64,000 nt of DNA from the NCBI RefSeq assembly GCF_013364195.1, contig NZ_CP054918.1:6747001-6811000 (forward strand), read 5' to 3'. The position numbers were made by a program, and so were the translations under genes. The notes below the pieces were generated by a model. It was not told the DNA's origin, did not search any database, and saw nothing but the letters and a program-made list of their open reading frames with translations. Numbering within the stretch: the stretch's first letter is position 1; each line of letters begins with the position of its first letter. The DNA comes from Streptomyces sp. NA04227 (GTDB lineage: Bacteria > Actinomycetota > Actinomycetes > Streptomycetales > Streptomycetaceae). Positions 8,438 through 17,159 of this stretch are shown in pieces.

Positions 8438-9594
8438 CCCTGACGATCCCCGCACTCGACGGCACCCTGCGCGAGTACCGGCCCAGCGGTCGCGCGCTCG
8501 CGGCGACGGCCGGCGGTCCGCCGCTCGCCTCCCGCCTGGTGTACGCGGCGGCCCATGTGGTCGTCGACCCCCGGCGGGACACCAGCCCCGACGAGCCGCC
8601 CGCCGTGGACTGGGACGCCACCCTCGCCTTCCGCCGCCATCTGTGGGAGCAGGGACTCGCGGTCGCCGAGGCCATGGACACCGCACAGCGCGGCATGGGC
8701 CTGGACTGGCCCGGCGCGAAGGAGCTCATCCAGCGCTCGGCGGCCGAGGCGCGCGCCGTGGGCGGCACCATCGCCTGCGGCGCGGGCACCGACCAACTCG
8801 GGCCCGGGGCACACACCTTGGCCGAGGTGGCGGCCGCGTACGAGGAACAGCTCGGCGTCGTCGAGGCGAGTGGCGCCCGCGCGATCCTGATGGCCTCGCG
8901 CGCGCTCGCCGCGGCGGCCCGGGGGCCCGAGGACTACGTGGAGCTGTACGCGTCCCTGCTCCGGCAGGCCACCGAACCGGTGATCCTGCACTGGCTCGGC
9001 CCGATGTTCGACCCCCAGCTCCTCGGCTACTGGGGCAGCGAGGACCTGGACACCGCCACCGAGACCTTCCTGGAGATCATCGCCCGGCACCCGGACAAGG
9101 TCGACGGCGTCAAGGTCTCGCTCCTGGACGCCGGGCGCGAGGTCGCCCTGCGCCGGCGCCTGCCCAACGGCGTGCGCTGCTACACCGGCGACGACTTCCA
9201 CTACCCGGAGCTGATCGCGGGCGACGAACGGGGCTTCAGCCACGCCCTGCTCGGCGTCTTCGACCCGCTCGCGCCGCTGGCCGCCGAGGCCGTACGGGCC
9301 CTGGACACCGGGCACACCGAGCGCTTCCACGACCTGCTCGACCCCACCGTCCCGCTCGCGCGCCACCTCTTCGAGCGCCCCACCCGCTTCTACAAGACCG
9401 GTGTGGTGCTGCTCGCCTGGCTCTCCGGCCACCAGTCGCACTTCGCGATGGCGGGCGGACTCCAGTCGGCCCGCTCGCTGCCGCATCTGGCCCGGGCCTA
9501 CGAACTCGCCGACGCCGTCGGCCTGTTCCCCGATCCGCAGCTCGCCGAGTCGCGGATGCGCTCCCTGCTCACCGTCTACGGAGTAGCCCAATGA
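8434..9594 (+). CDS. DUF993-family, dihydrodipicolinate-synthase-like protein
   Basis: 386-residue protein of the DUF993 family, related to the DHDPS/N-acetylneuraminate lyase TIM-barrel class. Visible family features are WDATLAFRRHLWEQGLAVAEAMDTAQRG, ELIQRSAAEARAVGG with GAGTDQL, and DKVDGVKVSLLDAGREVALR, whose lysine sits where the Schiff-base lysine of the class is expected. The GTG start overlaps the TGA of the dehydrogenase, and its own stop overlaps the next ATG. It likely cleaves or dehydrates the keto-sugar made by the first gene product. The reaction is inferred from context, not known. Confidence 0.88.
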   Translation: MTLTIPALDGTLREYRPSGRALAATAGGPPLASRLVYAAAHVVVDPRRDTSPDEPPAVDWDATLAFRRHLWEQGLAVAEAMDTAQRGMGLDWPGAKELIQRSAAEARAVGGTIACGAGTDQLGPGAHTLAEVAAAYEEQLGVVEASGARAILMASRALAAAARGPEDYVELYASLLRQATEPVILHWLGPMFDPQLLGYWGSEDLDTATETFLEIIARHPDKVDGVKVSLLDAGREVALRRRLPNGVRCYTGDDFHYPELIAGDERGFSHALLGVFDPLAPLAAEAVRALDTGHTERFHDLLDPTVPLARHLFERPTRFYKTGVVLLAWLSGHQSHFAMAGGLQSARSLPHLARAYELADAVGLFPDPQLAESRMRSLLTVYGVAQ

Positions 9595-10421
9595 CCGACC
9601 TCGCCCGGCTGAGCCTCAACCAGGAGACCATCCGACAGTGGTCGCTGCCCGAACTCGTCGAGGGCTGCGTGGCGGCGGACGTCCCCGGTGTCGGACTGTG
9701 GCGCGCGCCCGTGCAGAAGTACGGTGTCGAGGCCGCCGCACGGCTGGTACGCGACGCGGGCCTGAAGGTCACCAGCCTGTGCCGGGGCGGCTTCCTCACG
9801 GACATCGAACCGGCCGCGCGCGCCAAGGCGTTGGACAGCAACCGTGAGGCCGTAGACGAGGCGGCCGCCCTCGGCACCGACACCCTGGTCCTGGTCTGCG
9901 GTGGACTGCCCGCCGGCAGCCGCGATCTGCACGGCGCCCGTGAGCGGATCGCCGACGCCCTCGCCGAGCTCGTCCCGTACGCGGCCACCGCCGAGGTACG
10001 CCTGGCCATCGAGCCGCTGCACCCCATGTACGCGGCCGACCGCTGCGTGGTCTCGACCCTGTCCCAGGCGCTCGACCTCGCCGAACGCTTCCCGTCCGAA
10101 CACGTCGGCGTCGTCATCGACACGTACCACCTGTGGTGGGACGACACCTTGGCGGAGGGCCTGACCAGGGCCGGAGCCCAGAACCGCATCGCCGCCTTCC
10201 AACTCGCCGACTGGGTAACGCCGTTGCCCGCCGGGGTGCTCCTCGGGCGCGGTCAGATCGGGGACGGCAGCGTGGACTTCCGGTGGTTCCGCGACCGGGT
10301 GGCCGAAGCGGGCTGGACCGGCCCGGTGGAAGTGGAGATCTTCAACGAGCGGCAGTGGGAGCGGGACGGGGGCGCCGTCCTGGCCGAGACCGTGGAACGG
10401 TATCGTGCGCACTTCCAGTGA
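9591..10421 (+). CDS. Sugar phosphate isomerase/epimerase-like TIM-barrel protein
   Basis: 276-residue AP-endonuclease-2-like TIM barrel of the sugar isomerase/epimerase family. Metal-ligand patterns are visible: LAIEPLHPMYA (glutamate), VGVVIDTYHLWWD (aspartate and histidine), FQLADWVTPLP, and GPVEVEIFNERQW (late glutamate). The ATG overlaps the preceding TGA (ATGA), so it is the third coupled gene. It probably isomerises or epimerises an intermediate of the same sugar pathway. The strong bidirectional hairpin at 10556 ends the operon. Confidence 0.9.
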   Translation: MTDLARLSLNQETIRQWSLPELVEGCVAADVPGVGLWRAPVQKYGVEAAARLVRDAGLKVTSLCRGGFLTDIEPAARAKALDSNREAVDEAAALGTDTLVLVCGGLPAGSRDLHGARERIADALAELVPYAATAEVRLAIEPLHPMYAADRCVVSTLSQALDLAERFPSEHVGVVIDTYHLWWDDTLAEGLTRAGAQNRIAAFQLADWVTPLPAGVLLGRGQIGDGSVDFRWFRDRVAEAGWTGPVEVEIFNERQWERDGGAVLAETVERYRAHFQ

Positions 10422-10555
10422 CCGCGTGGCGCTCGACCGGGGCATCTGATGCCCGAGCGCGACGTGCGGGGCCCGGGTGACCGCGTGGGGGCGGACATCC
10501 GGGCCCTTTGCCGTCCGCGGCGGGTTACTCCTCACCCATGACGTGCCGTCAACAA

Positions 10556-10594
10556 CCAAGGGGTTCCGGGCAGTTGATGCCCGGAACCCCTTGG
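10556..10594. terminator. Strong bidirectional terminator between convergent genes
   Basis: A 17-bp perfect stem, CCAAGGGGTTCCGGGCA pairing with TGCCCGGAACCCCTTGG, with loop GTTGA. It sits between the stop of the isomerase (10421, plus strand) and the stop of the beta-helix gene (10613, minus strand), so it can end transcripts from both sides. Confidence 0.9.
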
Positions 10595-10612
10595 CCTCCG
10601 CGGTACTGGGCG

Positions 10613-12601
10613 TCACTGCTTCACGAGCGTGACCCCGTCGCAGTAGCCCTGACCGCCGCCGCTGCGGGCGTAGCAGTAGACACGCACGCTCGTCGCCTTG
10701 TCACCGGTGGTGAAGGTGGCGGTGCCCCGGGTGTACGAGGTGCCGGTGAACGCGGCCCGCACCGCAGTGCCCTTGTCGTCGAACTGCTTCGCGCCCAGGG
10801 AGAGTTCGGTGCCCGCGGCGGAGACCTTGCCGTAGCCGCGGAGCTGGTAGGTGGTGTTCGGCTCGACCGCGATCACCTGCTCGGCGGCGGCGGGGGAGGG
10901 GCCGACCCGTACCGCGGTGCCGCCCTCGTTGCCCTGTCCGGCCGCGAGCGCGACGCCGCCGTAGGTGGTCCAGGGCAGCAGCGCGCCGGACTCGAAGCCG
11001 CCGTTGCGTACCAGGTCACCCGGGGCGCAGTCGCTGTCCTGCACGGGGCTCACCTGGTGGAAGCCGATGTCGGTGCGGCAGACCTTCGGCCGTACGGTGC
11101 CGAAGTAGTCCTTGCCCGCGAGGTCACCGAGCAGCGGGCCCATGCCGCGGGCGGGGGAGTCCGCCGCCAGCTTGTAGTCGGCGGCCTTCCTGCCGTCCTG
11201 GTTCACGAAGCGGGGCGCGGCGGTGATCTTCTCCGGGTCGGTGGGCTCGTTGGCCGGGTGGTTGCCGGAGAAGAGGTTGGACCGCCAGGTGAAGTCCCCC
11301 GGCCGGTAGGTGTTGTTGCCGAAGCCGCGGTAGCCCCCGGAACCGAGGTTGTGGAAGATGTTGCCGCTCAGCTCGGTGCGTGAGGTGCCCGAGCCCTGCT
11401 CGATGATCGCGGCGGTCGAACCCTCCGGCAGATAGGCCGTGTTGTTGTACACCCGGGCCGACTTCTCACCGACCGCGAACAGCCAGCGGCTCTTGTCGGC
11501 CACGCTCAGGTTGTTGCGGACCACGGTGCCGGTGGCGCTCGAACCGGCGCCGCAGGCCCCGCAGAAGAGCATGAAGCCGCCCTCGTTGTCGTGGCTGTAG
11601 TTGTACTGGAAGAGGGCGTTGTTGTTGCCGTAGTCCGCGTCGAAGGCCATGCCGTCGTTGTTGTCCGGCAGCCGCCGGACGTGGTGGACCTCGTTGTACT
11701 GGATCGTGGTGTCGTCCGAATTGATCGTCCAGATACCGGCGTTGGCGCCCATCGGCCGCATCGCGATGTCGTACGCGGTGTTGTGTTCGACCAGCGCCTT
11801 GTCGGCGGCGCGTACCACGATGCCGTCGCCGCCGGTGTCGTTGATCGTGTTGCCGCGGAACACCAGGCGGGTGTTGGCCCGCCAGTTCTTCTTGGTGCCG
11901 CAGTCGTCGCCGGTGCCGTACTCCGGACGGCACATCCAGGTGCTGCGGTTGGTCAGGCCCTCGCGGTCCACCGAGGAGATACGGGAGTTCTGCACGAGTA
12001 CGTCGTCGAAGTTGGTGGGCGTCGTGCTGCCGCTGACGCGGAACTGGATGCCGTTGCTCCACTTCGACGCGTCGCCGTTGACGTGGTGCACATGGACGTC
12101 GTCGACCTTGTAGTGGGTGCCGACGCCGTCGGGCAGGTCCGCGACCTCCACCAGGAGACCGTTGCGCTCGCGCTTGGTGGCCGCGCTGTCCCGGTAGGTC
12201 ATCTCGATGCCCGAGATCTCCCACTGCTCGACGTTGTACAGGTGCACGGCCGCCTTCTCGGCAGTGGCCGGGTCACCTGCCACCACCGGGCGGGCGGTGC
12301 CCGTGCCGTACGGCGCGAGCCGGATGGGGGCGGTGGCCGAGCCCGAGCCCTTGGGCTTCAGGGTTCCGTCGCACACCGCGCCACGCTTGAGCAGCAGGCT
12401 GTCGCCGGGCCCGAAGGTGTGCGCGTTGGCCTCGGCGAGGCTGTGCCACGGGGCGTTGGCAGTGCCGTCGCCGCCCGAACTCGCGGAACAGTCCAGGTAG
12501 TACGCGGTGCCCGGGTCGGCCGAGGCGGACCCGGCCGGGAGGGACACGGCCCCGGCGACGACTATCGACGCCAGTGCGAGCCGTCTGAACGACAGAGACA
12601 T
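10613..12601 (-). CDS. Secreted right-handed beta-helix protein with C-terminal carbohydrate-binding domain
   Basis: 662-residue exported protein. Residues 1-30 are a Sec signal peptide (MSLSFRRLALASIVVAGAVS, cleavage after SASA). Residues about 30-500 have parallel-beta-helix repeats (VVRNNLSV, VLVQNSRISSV, VEHNTAYDIA, TIQYNEVHHV), as in pectate-lyase-like or rhamnogalacturonase-like folds. Residues about 525-662 form a jelly-roll binding module (LVRNGGFESGALLPW onward). I start at 12601 because GGAG lies 8 bases upstream and the signal peptide begins there; an upstream in-frame ATG would add 50 hydrophobic residues from a polypyrimidine leader. It probably attacks an extracellular polysaccharide whose sugars the nearby ABC system imports. 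The exact substrate is unknown. Confidence 0.85.
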   Translation of the reverse strand: MSLSFRRLALASIVVAGAVSLPAGSASADPGTAYYLDCSASSGGDGTANAPWHSLAEANAHTFGPGDSLLLKRGAVCDGTLKPKGSGSATAPIRLAPYGTGTARPVVAGDPATAEKAAVHLYNVEQWEISGIEMTYRDSAATKRERNGLLVEVADLPDGVGTHYKVDDVHVHHVNGDASKWSNGIQFRVSGSTTPTNFDDVLVQNSRISSVDREGLTNRSTWMCRPEYGTGDDCGTKKNWRANTRLVFRGNTINDTGGDGIVVRAADKALVEHNTAYDIAMRPMGANAGIWTINSDDTTIQYNEVHHVRRLPDNNDGMAFDADYGNNNALFQYNYSHDNEGGFMLFCGACGAGSSATGTVVRNNLSVADKSRWLFAVGEKSARVYNNTAYLPEGSTAAIIEQGSGTSRTELSGNIFHNLGSGGYRGFGNNTYRPGDFTWRSNLFSGNHPANEPTDPEKITAAPRFVNQDGRKAADYKLAADSPARGMGPLLGDLAGKDYFGTVRPKVCRTDIGFHQVSPVQDSDCAPGDLVRNGGFESGALLPWTTYGGVALAAGQGNEGGTAVRVGPSPAAAEQVIAVEPNTTYQLRGYGKVSAAGTELSLGAKQFDDKGTAVRAAFTGTSYTRGTATFTTGDKATSVRVYCYARSGGGQGYCDGVTLVKQ

Positions 12602-12619
12602 GGTGCGGCTCCAGAAAGG

Positions 12620-12720
12620 CAGGAAGAGGAGGAAGGAGGGGAAGGAGAGGAGGGAGAGGAGGGAGAGGAAGAGCGGGGTGGAGCGGGGAGGAAGCGTGAG
12701 GACAGGGGAAGGGCGAGGGG
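12620..12720 (+). repeat. About 100-bp polypurine tract (GAGGA/GGGA repeats)
   Basis: Nearly unbroken purine run made of GAGGA, GGAAG and GGGAGA units, immediately upstream of the minus-strand beta-helix gene, so its untranslated leader would be polypyrimidine. Homopurine-homopyrimidine runs with mirror symmetry can form triplex DNA. They also mimic Shine-Dalgarno sites on the plus strand. It lies between the operator cluster and the gene's own start. Confidence 0.7.
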
Positions 12721-12749
12721 TGAATGTGGGCGACAACGTAGAATCAGCC

Positions 12750-12820
12750 ACTCGATCGAGTCAACGGTTCTGACCAAGTCGATCGTCATTCGATCAAACG
12801 ACGGGTAAATGATCGGGTAT
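12750..12820. promoter_or_regulatory. Cluster of CGATCG-type operator sites between divergent genes
   Basis: Four GATC-centred sites within 71 bp: the perfect palindrome ACTCGATCGAGT (12750-12761), AGTCGATCGTCA (12777-12788), TTCGATCAAA (12789-12798) and ATGATCGGG (from 12809). They lie between the beta-helix gene (leftward) and the DeoR-LacI regulator gene (rightward). The simplest reading is autoregulation of the regulator and control of the exported enzyme. Similar sites recur at 16892-17069. Confidence 0.55.
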
Positions 12821-12899
12821 CTTCGAGGCAACCGGTCGGCGCCCCGGCCGTCAGGTGCCAGGATCGGCACCGCACGCAGAACCGCAGGGAAGGCAGTCG

Positions 12900-13967
12900 A
12901 TGACCAGTTCGGCGCAGGAACGTCGCGCACGCATCCTCGAGACCGTCCGCGCCCTCGGCAGCGTCCGGGTCGTGGACCTGGCCGAGAGCCTCGGCTTCCC
13001 CGCGGTCACGGTGCGCAGGGATGTGGCCGCGCTCGCCCAGGAGGGAAGGCTGCTGCGCACCCACGGCTCGGTGGCCCTGCCCGACGAGGAGGCGGGCCGG
13101 GGCGCCGACGGCGCCGAGCGCGTCCTCGGCATGCTCGTCCCCACCGTCGGCGGCTACTTCGACGAGGTGGTCGCCGGGGCCAGTGCCGCGGCGGCAGCGG
13201 CGGGCGCCCGGCTCATCCTCGGCATCGCACCGTACGAGGCGAGCGACGACCGTTCCCAGGTCGAGCGCCTGCTGGAGTCCGACGTCGACGGGCTGCTCCT
13301 GGTACCGAACTGGCGCCCCGGCGAGGGCATCGTGGAGAGCGACTGGCTCGCCGAACTCCCCGTGCCCGCCGTGCTCGTGGAGCGCAGGGCGGCACCCGCG
13401 AGCCCCGCGGCCGGACTCGATGCCGTCTGCTCCGACCACCGCCACGGCGTCCTGCTCGCGCTGCACCACCTGGCCCGGCTCGGTCACCGCTCGGTGCTCC
13501 TGGCCGCCCGTGACGACACACGGACGGCCCACGAGGTCCGCGCCGGATACGCGGAGGCGGTGAAGCTGCTCGGCCTCACCGAACTCCCGGTCGTCGACGT
13601 GCCCCGGGCAGGCGGCGGCGCCGCGGCGGTCGCCGAGCAGATCGCGGCGGCGGCCCGTGCCGGAGCCCGTGCGGTCCTGGTCCACAACGACCAGGACGCC
13701 ATCCAACTCCCGCCGCTGCTGCGCACCTTCGGCCTCGGCGTCCCCGAGGACATGGCCCTCATCTCGTACGACGACACCTTCGCCGCGCTCTCCGCACCAC
13801 CGCTGACCGCGGTCGCACCGCCCAAGCGGGCCGTGGGCGCGGGCGCGCTGGAACTGCTCGTCCGCCGCATCGCCGCCGGTCCCGAGCTGCCCGTCCACCA
13901 CACGGAACTGCAGCCCAGCCTGAAGGTGCGGTCGTCCTGCGGGGGCGGGAACGGCGGCGGGGCCTGA
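12900..13967 (+). CDS. DeoR-type HTH fused to LacI-type sugar-binding domain, regulator
   Basis: 355-residue regulator with an unusual domain pairing. Residues about 5-62 are a DeoR-like winged helix (RRARILETVRALGSVRVVDL, then AVTVRRDVAALAQEGRLLRTHG). Residues about 70-350 are a periplasmic-binding-protein-like effector domain as in LacI regulators (LLESDVDGLLLVPNW, SDHRHGVLLALHHLARLGHRSV, RAVLVHNDQDAIQLPPLLR, MALISYDDTFAAL). AGGGAAGG lies 6 bases before the ATG. It is divergent from the beta-helix gene with CGATCG sites between them, and probably controls this carbohydrate locus in response to a sugar ligand. Confidence 0.88.
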   Translation: MTSSAQERRARILETVRALGSVRVVDLAESLGFPAVTVRRDVAALAQEGRLLRTHGSVALPDEEAGRGADGAERVLGMLVPTVGGYFDEVVAGASAAAAAAGARLILGIAPYEASDDRSQVERLLESDVDGLLLVPNWRPGEGIVESDWLAELPVPAVLVERRAAPASPAAGLDAVCSDHRHGVLLALHHLARLGHRSVLLAARDDTRTAHEVRAGYAEAVKLLGLTELPVVDVPRAGGGAAAVAEQIAAAARAGARAVLVHNDQDAIQLPPLLRTFGLGVPEDMALISYDDTFAALSAPPLTAVAPPKRAVGAGALELLVRRIAAGPELPVHHTELQPSLKVRSSCGGGNGGGA

Positions 13968-14081
13968 GCAACGGGTGGGCGGGGCCTGCGCGTTGAGCTG
14001 TCGAGTGGGTGGGGCCGGGCCGGTGGCCTGATCGTCGCCCGAGTCTTGATCGCTGCCGAGCCTGCTGGTTTGGTGGCCGGT

Positions 14082-14621
14082 ATGACCGATCTTGGACCCG
14101 TCGCCTGGCCACCTGCCCCGATCCGGACCGAGCGGCTCGTGCTCCGTGCGCCCGAGGCCCGGGACCGTGCGGCGTTCATCGAGTTGCTGACCTCGCCGGA
14201 AGTGCACACCTACCTCGGCGGCTCGCGACCGCGTGACGAGATCGAGCGTGCGATGCCCGGGGCGCCCAAGCCGTGGCCCGGGAATTTCGTCGTTGATCTC
14301 GACGGGGCGATGATCGGCCAGCTTGTGCTCAGGCGAGCAACGGAGCACCTTTGCCCCGCTGCTGCGGGGAAAGTCGATCTCGGCTACCTCTTCCTGCCGG
14401 AGGCGTGGGGCCACGGATACGCCGCCGAGGCGTGCGCGGCCGTACTCGACTGGTTCGCCGACGCACTCCCCGGCGAACCCGTCGTACTCGCCACCCAGAC
14501 CGCCAACACCCGGTCGATGCGCTTGGCGGAGAAGCTGGGGTTCACCGAGGTGGAGCTGTTCGAGGCCTACGGTGCCGAGCAGTGGCTCGGCATGTGGTCC
14601 CCGCTCACGCCGCCTGGCTGA
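14082..14621 (+). CDS. RimJ/RimL-type GNAT N-acetyltransferase
   Basis: 179-residue GNAT acetyltransferase. It opens with IRTERLVLRAPEARDRAAFIELL, the standard RimJ/RimL beginning. The acetyl-CoA-binding segment is LGYLFLPEAWGHGYAAEACAAVLDW (Q/RxxGxG/A region as GHGYAAE). It ends with TANTRSMRLAEKLGFTEVE. The ATG at 14082 is preceded only by a weak GGTGG; a TTG 36 bases earlier is possible. The substrate is unknown. It converges with the DUF2264 gene, the stops being 3 bp apart, and may be unrelated to the sugar genes. Confidence 0.9.
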   Translation: MTDLGPVAWPPAPIRTERLVLRAPEARDRAAFIELLTSPEVHTYLGGSRPRDEIERAMPGAPKPWPGNFVVDLDGAMIGQLVLRRATEHLCPAAAGKVDLGYLFLPEAWGHGYAAEACAAVLDWFADALPGEPVVLATQTANTRSMRLAEKLGFTEVELFEAYGAEQWLGMWSPLTPPG

Positions 14622-14624
14622 CGG

Positions 14625-16706
14625 TCAGTCGGCAGGTACCGCCTCGACGTCGACCGCCCCGGACGACAGGCGCGCCCGGTGCCGTGAGCCGTCCGGCCAG
14701 CGCACGCTCACCGTCCAGCCCTGTGTGACCGACGAGTCCTGACCCTGGCGCGCCTCGGGCGCCGAGGGCTCGAACTCGACGTCAGGGAACGGGGCGAGGG
14801 CCTCCACGACACGGCTGACGCCAGGGTCGGTGGCGGCGACGGGATGCGTAGCCCTCTCCTCGGCGCCGACCTCCGGACCACCGGTACCAAGCGCGCGCGA
14901 GGGGCCCATCAGCCGCAGCGCACACGCGAACAGCGCGCTCTGCGCCTCCGCGCTCCCGCGCAGTACGGGAACGGACACTGCCGGGCCGAACGCGTTGCCG
15001 CGCGCGCTGTGTTCGAGGTCCGCCGACGTGAACCCGCGCAGACCGCGAGCCTCCGTCCGCAGGCCGCCCTCCGCGCCTGGGCTCTCCATGCCCGCGCCCT
15101 CCACGGTCCACGCCGATACGGCCGTCCCCAGGACGGTGCCCTCCACACGGCGCCCCGCGAGCGCCCACCCGCCGTGCACGATCCGGGTGCCGGGCGTGGC
15201 ACCGGAAAGCAGGTGGATCCGTAGCTCGTCCGCGCCGTGGGCCAGGGTCAGCGAGGTGACGCGTACTCCGGGGACCTCCTGGCCGCGCAGGCGTGGGCGA
15301 TGGGTGGAGGCGGCCCAGCCGGGGCCGGTGCCGAGGGGAGTGATCCGGCCGCGTTCGCTGTACTCGCCGCCGTCCTCCAGGCCGAAGTGGTTGTCGGGCA
15401 GTTCCCGGGCGGGGCCGGTGGCCGTGGAGTGGGCCAGACGTGCGTAGAGCGGGTTGTCGGGGGCGACCTCGTCGGCGGGCTGGTCGTCGCTGCCGTGGTT
15501 GTGCAGTCGTACGACACCGTCGGCCGCCGTCGCCTGCACGAGCCAGCCCGGGCCCGCCAACTCCCGTAGGGCATCGGTGCGTTCGGCGGGTGCGGGCTCC
15601 TCGCGGTCGGTCCACACCGGGTGCTCGGGCGGCAGCAGCAGGCCGAGGAAGCCGCTGGCCGACCAGTACGGCGAGGCCGGTCCCGAGTAGGTCTGGACGA
15701 GCGGTGGGTAGGGGCCGTGCCAGCCCAGGGTGAGCAGGCCCTCGGGGTCCGTCGCGCCGCGGTCGAGGAAGTAGCGCAGGGCTCCGGAGGCCAGCCGCCG
15801 GGTGGTGCCGGGGGAGAGCGGAGTGCGGCCGGTCAGGGCGCCGGTCCACAGGGGCGCCGCGGCGGCGAACCGGTAGATCAGCGAGCGGCCCTGGTGCATC
15901 GGTGCGCCGTCGGCGCCGAAGGTCAGGGCGTAGCCGTCGAGATGGGCGGCGAGGCGGTCGCCGTAGCGGGCGAGCAGGGCGGTGTCACCGGCCAGGTGGG
16001 CGTGCAGCATCGGGTAGAAGTGCATGGCCCAGCCGTTGTAGTGGTCGAAGGCGTGGGGGCGGCCGTCGGTGTACCAGCCGTCGCCGCGGTACCACTGGTC
16101 GATCTTGGCGAGTCCCCGTTCCACGGCCGCGCGGGCGGCGGTGGTCTCGATCCCGGCCTCGGCCAGGAAGCCCCCGACGGTGAGCGGGAACAGCCACCAG
16201 TTGTTGTCGTTGGGCGCCCGGTGCAGCGCTTGGGCGAGCCAAGCGCCCGCGCGTTCGCGTACGCCGTCGTCGAGCCGGTCCCACAGCCAGGGGCGGGTCA
16301 GCCGCAGGGCGGCCGCGATCGAGGCGGACTCGACCATGGCCTGGCCGCGGTCGGTGATGCGGCACCAGGAGGAGAGGTCGCCGTCGGCCAGGTCCCGCTC
16401 CTCGCTCGGGGCCCGCGTTCCGGCGTCGAGCCCCGCGGCGTACCGCTCCAGGAGATTGCCCGGATCCGCGCCGCCCGCCCCGGCCACGCGCAGGGCGGCG
16501 AGCAGGAACGTACGGGCGTAACCCTCCAGGCCGTCCGAGCGGTTGCCGGACCAACTCGGGCGCGCGTTCGGCAGGTTGATCAGGGCGTGGCCGGGCCCCG
16601 CGTAGGGCTGGACCGCGGTGAGCAGGGCGTCGGCGGCCGATTCCCAGTGGGATCGGGTCCAGCCGGTGTACGGGCTGAGCGCACGGTCCTCGGGCGGGAG
16701 CTGCAT
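14625..16706 (-). CDS. DUF2264-family protein, probable carbohydrate-active enzyme
   Basis: 693-residue cytoplasmic protein with no signal peptide. The N-terminal 400 residues match DUF2264: SGNRSDGLEGYARTFLLAALR, the tryptophan-rich APNDNNWWLFPLTVGGFLAEAG, and DGRPHAFDHYNGWAMHFYPMLHAHLAGD. This suggests an alpha/alpha-toroid fold like those of polysaccharide lyases and unsaturated glucuronyl hydrolases. The C-terminal third is beta-rich. GAAGGA lies about 9 bases before the ATG. It is transcribed away from the ABC importer, sharing a 453-bp spacer full of GATC sites. It likely processes imported oligosaccharides, by analogy with its context; activity is unproven. Confidence 0.88.
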   Translation of the reverse strand: MQLPPEDRALSPYTGWTRSHWESAADALLTAVQPYAGPGHALINLPNARPSWSGNRSDGLEGYARTFLLAALRVAGAGGADPGNLLERYAAGLDAGTRAPSEERDLADGDLSSWCRITDRGQAMVESASIAAALRLTRPWLWDRLDDGVRERAGAWLAQALHRAPNDNNWWLFPLTVGGFLAEAGIETTAARAAVERGLAKIDQWYRGDGWYTDGRPHAFDHYNGWAMHFYPMLHAHLAGDTALLARYGDRLAAHLDGYALTFGADGAPMHQGRSLIYRFAAAAPLWTGALTGRTPLSPGTTRRLASGALRYFLDRGATDPEGLLTLGWHGPYPPLVQTYSGPASPYWSASGFLGLLLPPEHPVWTDREEPAPAERTDALRELAGPGWLVQATAADGVVRLHNHGSDDQPADEVAPDNPLYARLAHSTATGPARELPDNHFGLEDGGEYSERGRITPLGTGPGWAASTHRPRLRGQEVPGVRVTSLTLAHGADELRIHLLSGATPGTRIVHGGWALAGRRVEGTVLGTAVSAWTVEGAGMESPGAEGGLRTEARGLRGFTSADLEHSARGNAFGPAVSVPVLRGSAEAQSALFACALRLMGPSRALGTGGPEVGAEERATHPVAATDPGVSRVVEALAPFPDVEFEPSAPEARQGQDSSVTQGWTVSVRWPDGSRHRARLSSGAVDVEAVPAD

Positions 16707-16891
16707 GACGGCAATCCTTCGGCGGAATGGCCCCGGCCGCGGGCGCGGGGGACGGGAATCGGAACAAGTCAGAAGAAAACGGGAGTACTCGTCAGAACGC
16801 GCGAGAACTCGGGGGAAGGCAGAGGAACTCGTGGAGTACGAGCGGCGGCGCGGGAGCCGCGGCCGCTCGGTGCGGGTGAGCGAGTGAGCAT

Positions 16892-17048
16892 GCGATCGAA
16901 CGATCAGATCGAGCTGACGCTATCAGGCTCCTGTCTGGCTGATAAGTGCGGAACTCCGGGCTTTTTGGCCGTCAGAGCGTCTCCGGTGGGGTCTCGGTGG
17001 CCTTGTTCGCCCTCCTTCCGTCTGATCAATTCAGATCATGTGATCGAA
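16892..17048. promoter_or_regulatory. CGATCG-type operator sites between DUF2264 and ABC importer genes
   Basis: The 453-bp divergent spacer holds GCGATCGAAC (from 16892), CGATCAGATCGAG (from 16901), TCTGATCAATTCAGATCA (17021-17038, arms TGATC/GATCA) and TGTGATCGAAAA (from 17039). There is also an inverted TATCAG/CTGATA pair at 16921-16944. The sites resemble those at 12750-12820, which supports a shared regulator. The rest of the spacer, 16707-16890, shows nothing further. Confidence 0.5.
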
Positions 17049-17053
17049 AAACC

Positions 17054-17082
17054 TTGACTCCGATCGATCCACCCCTCAGGAT
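17054..17082 (+). promoter_or_regulatory. Candidate sigma-70-type promoter of ABC importer operon
   Basis: TTGACT (17054-17059), a 17-bp spacer, then CAGGAT (17077-17082), 78 bp before the start codon of the solute-binding protein gene. The -35 is near consensus and the -10 is a weak match. The spacer itself contains CCGATCGATCC, so a regulator bound there would block polymerase. Confidence 0.5.
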
Positions 17083-17159
17083 GGCGCCTAATTCACGCCG
17101 GACACCGCTAGCTGGGGCGTTGTGGGACCGGCGTTCGTGGACCTCACAGGAGCCGAGCC

